Part shown: positions 55,820-64,000 of the stretch, one piece after another
Layout: the number at the start of each line of letters is the position of its first letter
Numbering within the stretch: the first letter of the stretch is position 1
Source of the DNA: Cercospora beticola
Taxonomy: Eukaryota > Ascomycota > Dothideomycetes > Mycosphaerellales > Mycosphaerellaceae
Length of the DNA: 64,000 nucleotides
Assembly (NCBI RefSeq): GCF_033473495.1
Contig: NC_088937.1
Coordinates: 3,038,001-3,102,000, forward strand
Direction: 5' to 3'
The notes under the pieces: generated by a model
Told to the model about the DNA's origin: nothing
Databases searched by the model: none
Seen by the model: only the letters and a program-made list of their open reading frames with translations
Program-made: the position numbers and the translations under genes

Positions 55820-58800
55820 TCAGTATCCTTCGATGGGACCTTGCCAAGGCTCTTCTAACACCGGCTCATCCACCATTTCTTCTTCCCTCAAGAGTTCCAT
55901 CTTCTCAAGTTCACGCGTGAAGTAATCGAGCTCCTCCTCGAGCATTCCCTTATCGACGCCCATCACCTCTGGGAAATTCCGAACATTCCACCAATGCGTC
56001 AGCGCTCGCAGACTTTGCTCCAGCGGCAGAGCGTCCTCGACAGTGCCATCGACATCACCAACACATGCACCTCCCATACCTCCTCCGCCGCCGGACAACC
56101 AATCATCACGCAGCTCTGCGGGGACTGAAAGCCAAACAGCGGTGATGATCTTCATGTTCCCTTGGCGCCACTTGCGGCCGCAGAAGGGTACTTGAGATTT
56201 GAACAGCTTCAGTGTGTAATAGCGAAGCATCTGAATTGGAATCTTGAGCGTCTTTTTGAGGTGGTTTGAGCTCTTGTAGCTCACGAGCAACAGTGCCCGG
56301 TGGGTCTTGCGTCTGGTCACTTTCTGCAGTACGCGAAGATAGTTTATGGCGCTGAAGACGTTGCGATAAGAATAGCTCTTGAGCGGCGTGGCTGGAAGTG
56401 CTGTCTGCGGGTAGCCAAGCTCATCGATCTCCGGAGGATGGGCGAAATCTGGGGTTTCAAATGTTGGTGATAGGACTTGCTCGGGCGGATCGTCTCGTTT
56501 CAGCTTGATGGGTGGAGGCGCGGCCTCGTCTTCGGATTCTTCACCGGCGTCTCTTGTCGTTGGCGAGATCTTTGCTGGTGGGCCTGTGCGGGAAGTAGCC
56601 TGGCAGAAGTAGAAAAAGTTGCGGTCTTCTCGATCCAAGCGGAAGTGGCAGGCTCGACCGATCTCTTGCGTCTGCCAGAGCTTGAGGATCAGAGGTACGT
56701 AGTTGGAGTCCAGTAAAAGCTGTGTCATGTATTCATATTGCAAGATGTGCGATACCTTGAACCACTTCAGTAGCAGGAGCAGAATCGCGCTCAACGCCTT
56801 CGCAGCGATCTCCTGCGAACGTTGTTTGTCGAGTTCCTCCATTGTATTTTCAATCCCGTCCGTGTGGCCGTTTATGCCGTTCTCGCCTGTTTTCGTGCCG
56901 TTCACGCCATTCGTGTCGTTGAATTGAATGCCAGCTTGCAGCCCGTTCTGACCATTACCCTTAGTAACAAGGTCGGTAACATTCTGCAAGACTGCCTTGA
57001 GCAACACTATCACCACGCTCTGCAGATGTGGTAGGGAGTCATGGTAGTAGTCGTTGACTTTGGTCAATCGCCGCTGCTCGTCGGTCTGCGGTATTGGTTT
57101 GCCTTGCTCTGCTGTCTGTGACGGATCGGGTGTTGACAAAAGCTCGAAGTCGTCAACAACAGGGGCCTGTTCATCATCATCAGGCTTCTTCCATCCTCGT
57201 TCTTGCTTCATGAAGTCGACACGCGCCTCCCAGAGCTGCTTCATAGCACGAGTTGCCCGCATGCGTTTGGCGAACAGCTCGGCGGCCTCGAGGATACTGG
57301 TGGGAATGTCAGCACCATCCCACCTCCTCCCAACGAGAGCATCTTGTAGCTCAGTGCTACCCTTCCCACCAAGGTCATTGCTACTGGCATCGAGGGGCGG
57401 GTACAGAAAGGGAAACATTTGGTTGGTCTGGTAGTTTTGCTTCTTTCCGGCCTTACCAGGGCCCGCAGGAGAAGGTGGTGGAGAAGGTGCTGGCGTTGCT
57501 ATGTGCACAGGCTGATGCATGATGGACGATGTGCCTACCGAGGGCGCTCCAGCATACGCTACCTCTGGTACCGTGGCGTAGCTTGGCCGACGGTGCTTCA
57601 GTGGTGGCAGAATACTGTTATTTTCAGGTTCCAGGGGGAAAAGCGGCGGAGGAGGTTGATATGCTGGGTACTTTGAGCTGATCTCTTGCCGAAACAGATG
57701 GTAGTCCAAAGGAGACGCTGTTATCAGCGGCTGTCCGCGAGTGTCTTTTTCCACCTCGCTCGTCTCTTTCAGTGATGACTTGACCCTCTCAACATCTGAA
57801 ATCCCCCCAAGTGTAATCAGGATCGCTTTCCAGGCGAGGAGAAGCATTTTCGTCAGCGGTATCGGCGCGTGTTCGTCCCAACGTAACCTGGCAACGGTTT
57901 GGGTGAGATAGTTCAGGAAAGTGGGCTGAAGTGCCAGAATGTCTGATTTTAGTACCTGTCCATTGCCTGCAGTTCTGGCGACTTCGACAAACAAATACAT
58001 GAGTGTCAAGCAACACCACAAATCCATGCTTTCATCGCCGCGTCGAGATTGAGATTCGTTGCGCGACGACATATCCGGGACAGAATTTTGGAAGTCGCGA
58101 TCACATATCTGCCGAAGTGTGTCGTATATGGCTACCAGACCGCCGCTGGAGTGCAATGTATCGACCATGGCGACAATCCATTGCACTTGAAGGCTCGAAA
58201 ATGAGTACTCATCGAGCCTCGATCCGCCAGAGGTGCTGTTCGGGAACAGATCTTCCAATGCACAACCTTCTCGACGCCCTGCTGTCTCTTCCCATATGCC
58301 CAGCCCGACGTAGGTCAACGTCATGAGAGCTTTAGTGACCTCTTCCGGTGGCGCCTCTTTCTGTTGCAAAGCAGCAATTTCGGCTTTGGTGAAAGCCCTT
58401 CGCGCATCCTCAGTGACGTCCAACCAGTCAACCTTGCCCTCCTCGCTTGCCCTCCACTCATCGTTGAACACTGATTTGCACCTCCGAAGCCTTTGCAACT
58501 CATCTTCGCTGTAGCTGAACCACTCCTCCAACTCCACCGGAAATGATTGTGCGTCTTGGTAGTCGAAGTCATACACTTTCTCATCCCCCAGCAGCTGCTG
58601 TTTTGGTGGAACCTGAACGTTGGGAAATGTGTTCCGTATTCGCTTCAAGTCGGCCAAAGTCAGACTATCGGGTGGTTCCTGTGTGAAGTCGGGCGGGTCT
58701 GACGGCTGCCCTGGAGGCGCTGGTGGAGGTTGCGAAGGAGGTGGGTTCGAGGGCTCGCGTATCAAGGCCGGACGAGAAGGCACAGGAACAGCAGCTCGAG

Positions 58801-58987
58801 ATGCGGGTAATGCGGGCTTCGCAGTCGGATCAACGCTCTCCAATACTATCTCGGCCTCTGCTGTGTCTACTGGCGCTGTGACCGCAACGCCAATAGCATC
58901 CGCTGCATCTTGCGACTCGTCCGTTGGTCTCAGAGTGGGACTCGCCTCGCCTGCTTTGGGCAGATTGGGGTTCTCGACCTCGTCCAT
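55820..58987 (-). CDS. ham-2: STRIPAK complex scaffold, HAM-2/PRO22/STRIP family
   Basis: Single exon of 1055 aa. The N-terminal ~120 residues are Pro/Ala-rich and disordered. The N1221-type region begins around residue 140 (KVYDFDYQDAQSFPVELEEW) and contains CKSVFNDEW, LTYVGLGIWEE and FLNYLTQTVARLRWDEHAPI. A linker rich in Pro and Ser precedes the DUF3402-type region (YQTNQMFPFLYPPLD, FAKRMRATRAMKQLW, HILQYEYMTQLLLDSNYVPL). That region ends with KTLKIPIQMLRYYTLKLFKS and VPFCGRKWRQGNMKIITAVW. Loss of this scaffold in Neurospora (ham-2) and Sordaria (pro22) blocks hyphal fusion and fruiting-body development. It works with PP2A, striatin and kinases at nuclear-envelope and ER membranes. Confidence 0.95.
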   Translation of the reverse strand: MDEVENPNLPKAGEASPTLRPTDESQDAADAIGVAVTAPVDTAEAEIVLESVDPTAKPALPASRAAVPVPSRPALIREPSNPPPSQPPPAPPGQPSDPPDFTQEPPDSLTLADLKRIRNTFPNVQVPPKQQLLGDEKVYDFDYQDAQSFPVELEEWFSYSEDELQRLRRCKSVFNDEWRASEEGKVDWLDVTEDARRAFTKAEIAALQQKEAPPEEVTKALMTLTYVGLGIWEETAGRREGCALEDLFPNSTSGGSRLDEYSFSSLQVQWIVAMVDTLHSSGGLVAIYDTLRQICDRDFQNSVPDMSSRNESQSRRGDESMDLWCCLTLMYLFVEVARTAGNGQVLKSDILALQPTFLNYLTQTVARLRWDEHAPIPLTKMLLLAWKAILITLGGISDVERVKSSLKETSEVEKDTRGQPLITASPLDYHLFRQEISSKYPAYQPPPPLFPLEPENNSILPPLKHRRPSYATVPEVAYAGAPSVGTSSIMHQPVHIATPAPSPPPSPAGPGKAGKKQNYQTNQMFPFLYPPLDASSNDLGGKGSTELQDALVGRRWDGADIPTSILEAAELFAKRMRATRAMKQLWEARVDFMKQERGWKKPDDDEQAPVVDDFELLSTPDPSQTAEQGKPIPQTDEQRRLTKVNDYYHDSLPHLQSVVIVLLKAVLQNVTDLVTKGNGQNGLQAGIQFNDTNGVNGTKTGENGINGHTDGIENTMEELDKQRSQEIAAKALSAILLLLLKWFKVSHILQYEYMTQLLLDSNYVPLILKLWQTQEIGRACHFRLDREDRNFFYFCQATSRTGPPAKISPTTRDAGEESEDEAAPPPIKLKRDDPPEQVLSPTFETPDFAHPPEIDELGYPQTALPATPLKSYSYRNVFSAINYLRVLQKVTRRKTHRALLLVSYKSSNHLKKTLKIPIQMLRYYTLKLFKSQVPFCGRKWRQGNMKIITAVWLSVPAELRDDWLSGGGGGMGGACVGDVDGTVEDALPLEQSLRALTHWWNVRNFPEVMGVDKGMLEEELDYFTRELEKMELLREEEMVDEPVLEEPWQGPIEGY

Positions 58988-60029
58988 GGCAAAGAGGCTA
59001 CGGAGGCGTCAAGGGTGATGTTGTGACCGCAGAACGCGGAAATTAGAAGGTCTTCACTCCATGGTACGCGATGTAGTGAGAGGCGTGGAAAGGAAGAAGC
59101 TCTGGACGCGAAGCTATTTCTGAAACACCCTCGACCACGCTGTGGCTGAACGTTCCTTCCAGTGTGGCTCAGCAGTCGGGGGCGTTTTCACTCTGCCCGC
59201 CGGAGAATAGATTAGCACCACGCGGCCATACCACGCCATCATGCTCATTGCATCAAACTTCTGCGACACCAGACCATCTCCGGCAAGACTCACAGGGAGC
59301 AATGTAGACGAAGGGTATATCACCGGCGACATGGCTTATCTGCAAGAGGCATGCAGGCGGTCAGCATCGCGAAGACAGGACCCAATGTCTGTCAAACAGG
59401 CTCTCGCTGGGAAGCAAAATAGAAACTCGCCTCCGATTCTACGCCTTCAACACTAGGTCTACTGCTACTGTAGAGAGATCTAAGCATGTTCTTGCTTCTC
59501 ATATCTCTGCATCCTGCGGATCAGTCAAGAAATTCGGTGTGCCGAAGGGATAGGCAAAAAGTTAAGATCGCGAAAGACGGAAGTTACGAAATCCCATTTT
59601 GCTGTCCACAGCTGGGCAGAGTATTGCGGTTCCGGAGCTCTGTCGGATAGTCAGATGTCATGATTGCTGCAGTTGAGCCAGTTCTGCTGGGTCCAGACAA
59701 AGCCAGGTCTGGCGAAACCATCAAGATGAAACATCACCCAAACCACAACCAGTGAAGACGAAAAATCCATCGCCACGGCATCGCTTAGCCGCAGCACTTC
59801 AGCCTAACACGCCCATGGCAGGGCTGCTGCAGTGTTGGACCCATTCTTCTCGTGCTTCTGAATGATGAAGGCACGTCTGTGGTCACACATGTGGCGAGGT
59901 AGGTGTCTTCATATACTCTCATGCAAGGCATCTTTTCTTTGACTTAAATCAATCGCTCTCTTCCTACCCGTGCTTCGCTCACCACTCGTCTTTACATTCA
60001 TTGGCAGGGCACCACTCCCTCACTCGGAT
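58988..60029. other. divergent promoter region of ham-2-like and expansin-like genes
   Basis: About 1.04 kb between opposite start codons. Two short overlapping frames near 59114-59456 have no recognisable domain. No repeat or RNA gene was noticed. Confidence 0.5.
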
Positions 60030-60908
60030 ATGTTTTCAGTACTCGTTGTTCTCGCAGCCGCTGGCTCGGCTGCTGCATCATTTTCTGGCAAAGCTACTTT
60101 CTATGGCGGCAATACCAAAGGTGGAATGTGCTCTTTCAGCACATACACTCTTCCTCAGGGTATATATGGAACGGCACTTTCAGACAGCAATTGGGCTGGG
60201 AGCGAAGCATGTGGCGGATGTGTTCAGGTTACCGGACCAAACGGCAAGAAAATCACTGCTATGGTATGCTCATCAAAGCCCGAGAGTGGTCGACGCTGAC
60301 TTGATACAGGTTACTGATCAATGCCCCGGCTGTGGCGCGAACCATCTCGATCTGTACTCCGACGCATTCTCCAAGCTTGCGGACCCAAGCAAAGGCATCA
60401 TTGATGTGACTTGGGACTATGTCGAGTGTCCGATCTCTGTGAGTTCAGCGACAGTTTCGGTGCGGCAGCACGCGAACGCTGACCACTTCTAGAAACCACT
60501 ACAAGTTCACATGAAATCTGGCGTCTCTGCCAATTGGTTCTCTGCTCAGGTCGTGAATGCCAACAAGGTAAGCTGCACTCAGTTTTCGAGGCATACTCTT
60601 TGCTAACGAGACCCCAGCGCATAGCAGAACTGGAATACAGCACGGATGGTGGCAAGACCTGGAAGGGCGGACTTTCCCGACAGCCATATAATTTCTTCCA
60701 GCTCTCCTCCGGCACCGGAACAAACATAGTGGCGGTCAGGGCTGAGAGCGTTGATGGCGACAGAGTCGTCGTGAAGGATGTCAAGGTGACGAGCGACAAC
60801 TTGGTGAGCCGCAATTGCAGACATCTATCCAAGCTGTGCTAACATCACCAGGTCACTGGGCAAGCCAATTTCCAAGCGCGAGAAATTCAGTCCGACGTGC
60901 AATGGTAG
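60030..60908 (+). CDS. secreted expansin-like protein
   Basis: Five exons, 60030-60263, 60310-60438, 60493-60567, 60618-60803 and 60852-60908, encode 226 aa. Every intron is in phase 0. The ATG at 60030 opens a signal peptide (MFSVLVVLAAAGSAAA); the frame extends upstream to 59970 but without sense. Domain 1 is a double-psi beta-barrel: ACGGCVQVTGPNGKKI, VTDQCPGCGANHLDLYSDAF and IDVTWDYVECP, with the expansin-type Asp and Cys pairs. Domain 2 resembles the CBM63 beta-sandwich (LEYSTDGGKTWKGGLSR, YNFFQLSSGTG). Microbial expansin-like proteins loosen cellulose or other wall polymers without hydrolysis. It is expected to be extracellular. Phase-0 exon structure makes the model firm although the exons are short. 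Confidence 0.9.
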
Positions 60909-61243
60909 GTCATTAGGAGCTGGCAGGATCCATGCTCTAGCCTTGGAGCTAAATAGAGGAAATCGAGTCATCGATTTGGTGTCATACATATGTTGCAGAG
61001 CAGCTACCATACCTGTAGACCGCGAAATGGAGAATGAGAAACATGCACACATTGCAATCTCTCGTTGCGACCTTGAATTCGCGCCCACCTCGCTTCTCGC
61101 GACGAAGTGCCGCGGCTACATTGCGCACGGCAGAGATACGAAGGTCCCAATCCTCACGTAAGTGCGTGCTACATAGAGATCGAGCAGAGTATGCAAAATG
61201 CAGTCTTGAGGTTGGTGCCACTGCCGATGTAGATGCGAGGGAG
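60909..61243. other. gene-free stretch right of the expansin-like gene
   Basis: About 335 bp with short overlapping frames only; 3' flank of the expansin-like gene. Confidence 0.45.
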
Positions 61244-61575
61244 CTATTCCTCCTTGGTCAGGCATACAACGTAGACACCCCATGTTGATTTTTTCGGGTC
61301 AGGCAGAGCGAGGAAAGTCTTGAAAGACGGCGGCGTCGGTGAGAGGCGCAGAGCTTCAACCTCGGGCGGATGTTCGAGAGGACACTCTTCGGCAATGTTG
61401 TCGACTTTTTCTTTGGACCCAAGTACAGTCTTGAACTCGGGATTCACGTACCACGTCGGAGCATCGACATTCATAGGGTCGTGCGTAAGTCGTATGAATT
61501 TTTCCAAAGCGGTAGTGCCATCTCGCCAATTCCAGCTCCGTATAGTGCTCAGGTTCGTTCTGGGACTTCGGTACT
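61244..61575 (-). pseudogene. possible gene fragment of unknown family
   Basis: A minus-strand frame open from about 61575 to the stop at 61244 has a protein-like composition: IRSWNWRDGTTALEKFIRLT, then VDAPTWYVNPEFKTVLGSKE, KVDNIAEECPLEHPPEVEAL and SFKTFLALPDPKKSTWGVYV. Upstream to about 61960, fragments such as YTELPPESKMKI and LWLHVFDTAF appear in other frames broken by stops. They recall fungal F-box/2EXR-type proteins. No intact gene could be built, so this may be a decayed gene or one whose introns I cannot place. Confidence 0.3.
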
Positions 61576-62560
61576 ACAGTAGGCGTCTTGCTTCCTTTCA
61601 ATATTAGCTGAGATGCCGCAGAGAGTGCGTGGCAGGTCTCATGCTTCATGTCTTCCGGCAATGAGAGCCAATTGCAGAGTCTACGGCTAGGCAGACAGAT
61701 GTGTAGAGTAAGTGCACCTCAGTCTAGTTGCGAACAGCAAAATGGGAATACGGAGACACCAGCGCTTCCGTATCTCCGCAAGCTTGGCTGTTGCCTGTCT
61801 TTCTTCGGTACACAGAATGGCTCAACTACGCCGCAGGAGGCAGAGATACAAGGGGCAAAGACATGCTTAGGTCCCTCTGGCAGTAAACGCAGTATCGAAG
61901 ACGTGTAACCAGAGGCCAATCTTCATTTTGCTTTCCGGCGGAAGCTCAGTGTAGGAGGAGCGTGTTTCAACGCGTCGGGAATGCGATGGCAGGACTTGTA
62001 GGTAAAGCGCGATGCAGCAGACTCACATACTCCATAAGAAGTGACGTCCGTGGTTCTTATGGTGTTGCCATTTGTGCGATGTTTCGTGTCAACGAGTTCG
62101 CCAGACCTGGTTTTCTCTGGACCAAGCAGAACTGGCTCAACTGCAATGAGAACGACATAATGCCGTGATACTCAGTAGCGACATGTCAAATGTTCAAGTG
62201 TGTCTCCATGTTCTCTCAAGATTGGGGGTACTTGGCAGGCCGTGTGGAATCGGAGCTGAGGATGACAGTGATTGTGCAGGATGCCTTCTGTGCACATGCG
62301 ACAAGAATGCTGTTCCCAGCCAGCATGTAATAGTGGCAGGCGCGCCGAATCATCGAGTGACAGGCAGCTCTGCACTGCTGTGAGAAGTGAGGCAATGCGA
62401 TCCGTGAGTGAGAAGAGGTCAGATCCGCCGAAAGCACGGACGCTCCATCTTGGCGAGGACTTCGGGTGCTCTCGGTCGACAAGCTCTTCTTCGACTGCAC
62501 TCCTTTGCTTTGGACCACCACAGCTACTCCACTCCACAACACCTTTCCATCACCGCAAAG
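61576..62560. other. gene-free stretch upstream of ATP2
   Basis: About 980 bp. It may include decayed coding sequence of the fragment to its left, and the ATP2 promoter at its right end, where the leader is rich in CACCA and CTCC runs. No intact gene is supported. Confidence 0.4.
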
Positions 62561-63620
62561 ATGCTGAAGAAGTGAGTTCGACACGGCCAATCTATTGCTG
62601 GAGCCATTGGAGCTCGAAACTGACGCCTTCCAGCGGCATCGCTCGGTCGCTGCGCGCCTCGGCCTTCCGCCCTGCTCTTCGCCAGCAGGCCCTCAAGCCA
62701 AAGAGCTTCGTGCCTGCCATCTCACAGCGATTCGCCTCGAGCGACTCTGCCCGTGATGGCAAGGTTCATCAGGTCATTGGTGCCGTCGTGGACGGTATGC
62801 GCGCTCCCCGCCCGCCACGGGAAAAGCTCTGCCGAGCCTGAGCATCTACTAATATGCGACGGCAGTGAAATTCCCAACCGATCAGCTCCCACCGATTCTC
62901 AACGCTCTCGAGGCAACAAACGGCGGACAGAAGCTAGTCTTGGAGGTCGCGGTATGGGGAACAGACACAATGTTAGGATACAAGCGAGGATGCGGCGCTA
63001 ACGCGGCGACAGCAACATCTTGGCGAGAACGTCGTGCGATGCATTGCCATGGACGGAACTGAGGGTCTCGTCCGTGGACAAACTGCCACCGACTCTGGCA
63101 ACCCAATCTTGATCCCAGTCGGCCCAGGTACTCTTGGCCGTATCATGAACGTCACTGGTGACCCAATCGACGAGCGTGGACCCATCAAGCACGAGAAGAA
63201 GCTTCCTATCCACCAGGAGCCTCCGGAGTTCGTCGACCAATCTACATCCGCAGAGGTGCTCGTCACCGGTATCAAGGTCGTGGATCTGCTCGCCCCATAC
63301 GCCCGTGGTGGTAAGATTGGTCTTTTCGGCGGTGCTGGTGTCGGAAAGACTGTGTTCATCCAGGAGCTCATTGTACGTGCATTTCGGGCACTCAACGAAG
63401 TCGACTTGTTACTAACGATGATTAGAACAACATTGCTAAGGCTCACGGTGGTTACTCTGTCTTCACTGGTGTCGGCGAGCGTACTCGTGAGGGTAACGAC
63501 TTGTACCACGAAATGCAGGAAACTGGTGTCATTCAGCTCGAGGGCGAGTCCAAGGTCGCCCTGGTGTTCGGTCAGATGAACGAGCCTCCCGGAGCCCGTG
63601 CCCGTGTTGCTCTTACTGGT
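62561..63620 (+). CDS. ATP2: mitochondrial F1 ATP synthase subunit beta (5' part only)
   Basis: Five coding exons are visible: 62561-62571, 62634-62794, 62866-62951, 63013-63372 and 63426-63620. Together they give 271 codons in frame. Exon 1 is only 11 nt (MLK and part of Asn). Exon 2 encodes the mitochondrial presequence ([17 protein letters not shown]) and the start of the mature protein ([13 protein letters not shown]). Then follow [27 protein letters not shown] and the P-loop [35 protein letters not shown] and [20 protein letters not shown] close the visible part. The next exon, expected to begin LTVAEYF, lies beyond the window. The gene is cut by the window edge and is not itself broken. 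It is the catalytic subunit of F1, in the matrix. Confidence 0.97.
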
Positions 63621-64000
63621 GTAAGTACTAAAGCCCGCCATTCCACCTTCACTCTGCATGCAAGATGTTTTGGATCAATCCGGCTTCCTCCCACGGCGCC
63701 TCAGAGCTATCCTCGCTCGCGAGAGACAAGACCATTCTGGCTTCAAGGTCTACCGCGGCATCGCGCATCTCGACCCCCGCATCCATTGAGGGCATCTTTC
63801 CCACTGGGCTTCCGGCATCTTCTTCGATCGCTCCGCTTGCAGCATCGCTCCGATTTATCGGCCTCAGCACCACGTTGACGCGCGGAGTCACGCGCAAAAT
63901 CCGGCCTCAGGACCCAAAATTTGCCCCTCGGCTCACCACTTCCCTACACTCCCACCTCACAACACTTCATCAATTACACTACAATGTACCAATGCTAACT
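63621..64000 (+). other. ATP2: start of a long ATP2 intron, cut by the window edge
   Basis: A consensus donor GTAAGT follows ARVALTG at 63620/63621 and no AG restores the expected LTVAEYF continuation before the end of the window. The intron is therefore at least 380 nt, several times longer than others in this window. The last bases (TGCTAAC) look like a branch point, so the acceptor probably lies within about 20 nt beyond the edge. Confidence 0.75.

Noticed and set aside
59114..59456. Two short frames in the ham-2/expansin intergenic region
   Set aside because: They overlap on opposite strands, are about 70 codons each and have no recognisable domain.

Overview
The window looks like nuclear DNA of a filamentous ascomycete (Pezizomycotina). 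A Dothideomycete is my best guess, but nothing here proves the class. The evidence is short GT-AG introns of about 45-80 nt, often with a CTAAC-like branch point 10-20 nt before the acceptor. The gene content fits too: a STRIPAK scaffold of the HAM-2 type, the chitin synthase chaperone CHS7, a Pezizomycotina-type CBF1, a Puf3-type Pumilio protein and a fungal expansin-like protein. No tRNA or rRNA gene and no CRISPR array was seen.

Layout. 1-9.3 kb: a PHD/ZZ-type zinc-finger gene with a DEPMET minisatellite (minus), a secreted PAN-domain protein, a 428-bp MITE-like element with 95-bp inverted ends and TA target duplications, and a small hydrophilic protein. 9.8-16.2 kb: an SDR oxidoreductase, a GH5 exo-beta-1,3-glucanase, the bHLH regulator CBF1 with paired E-boxes upstream, and eIF6 (minus). 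18.8-21.8 kb: a Pumilio/PUF protein. 22.3-25.6 kb: a minus-strand tandem array of three intact, unrecognised two-exon paralogues plus two decayed copies. 26.4-38.6 kb: adenylate kinase, a hypothetical gene with a GC-AG intron, mitochondrial ClpX (minus), glycogen branching enzyme, GABA transaminase and a manganese-type CDF transporter. 38.6-44.0 kb: a 1235-aa chromodomain/triple-CCCH protein and CHS7, both minus. 45.3-53.1 kb: two tandem dynamin-like GTPases of about 865 aa (minus), a broken zinc-finger gene between them, and three diverged copies of one non-coding module. 53.2-64 kb: a Rab GTPase with an interswitch insertion (minus), a LOG-family phosphoribohydrolase, the HAM-2-like STRIPAK scaffold (minus), an expansin-like protein and the 5' part of mitochondrial ATP synthase beta, which runs off the end.

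Most genes are conserved housekeeping genes. The accessory, fast-evolving part is the small-protein array (22-25.6 kb) and the GTPase/zinc-finger block (45-53 kb). Both show tandem duplication with decaying copies, and some of their upstream regions share a short motif. These are the best candidates for something undescribed. All exon limits were derived by reading splice sites and checking frame and homology between paralogues or to remembered families; none has transcript support here.
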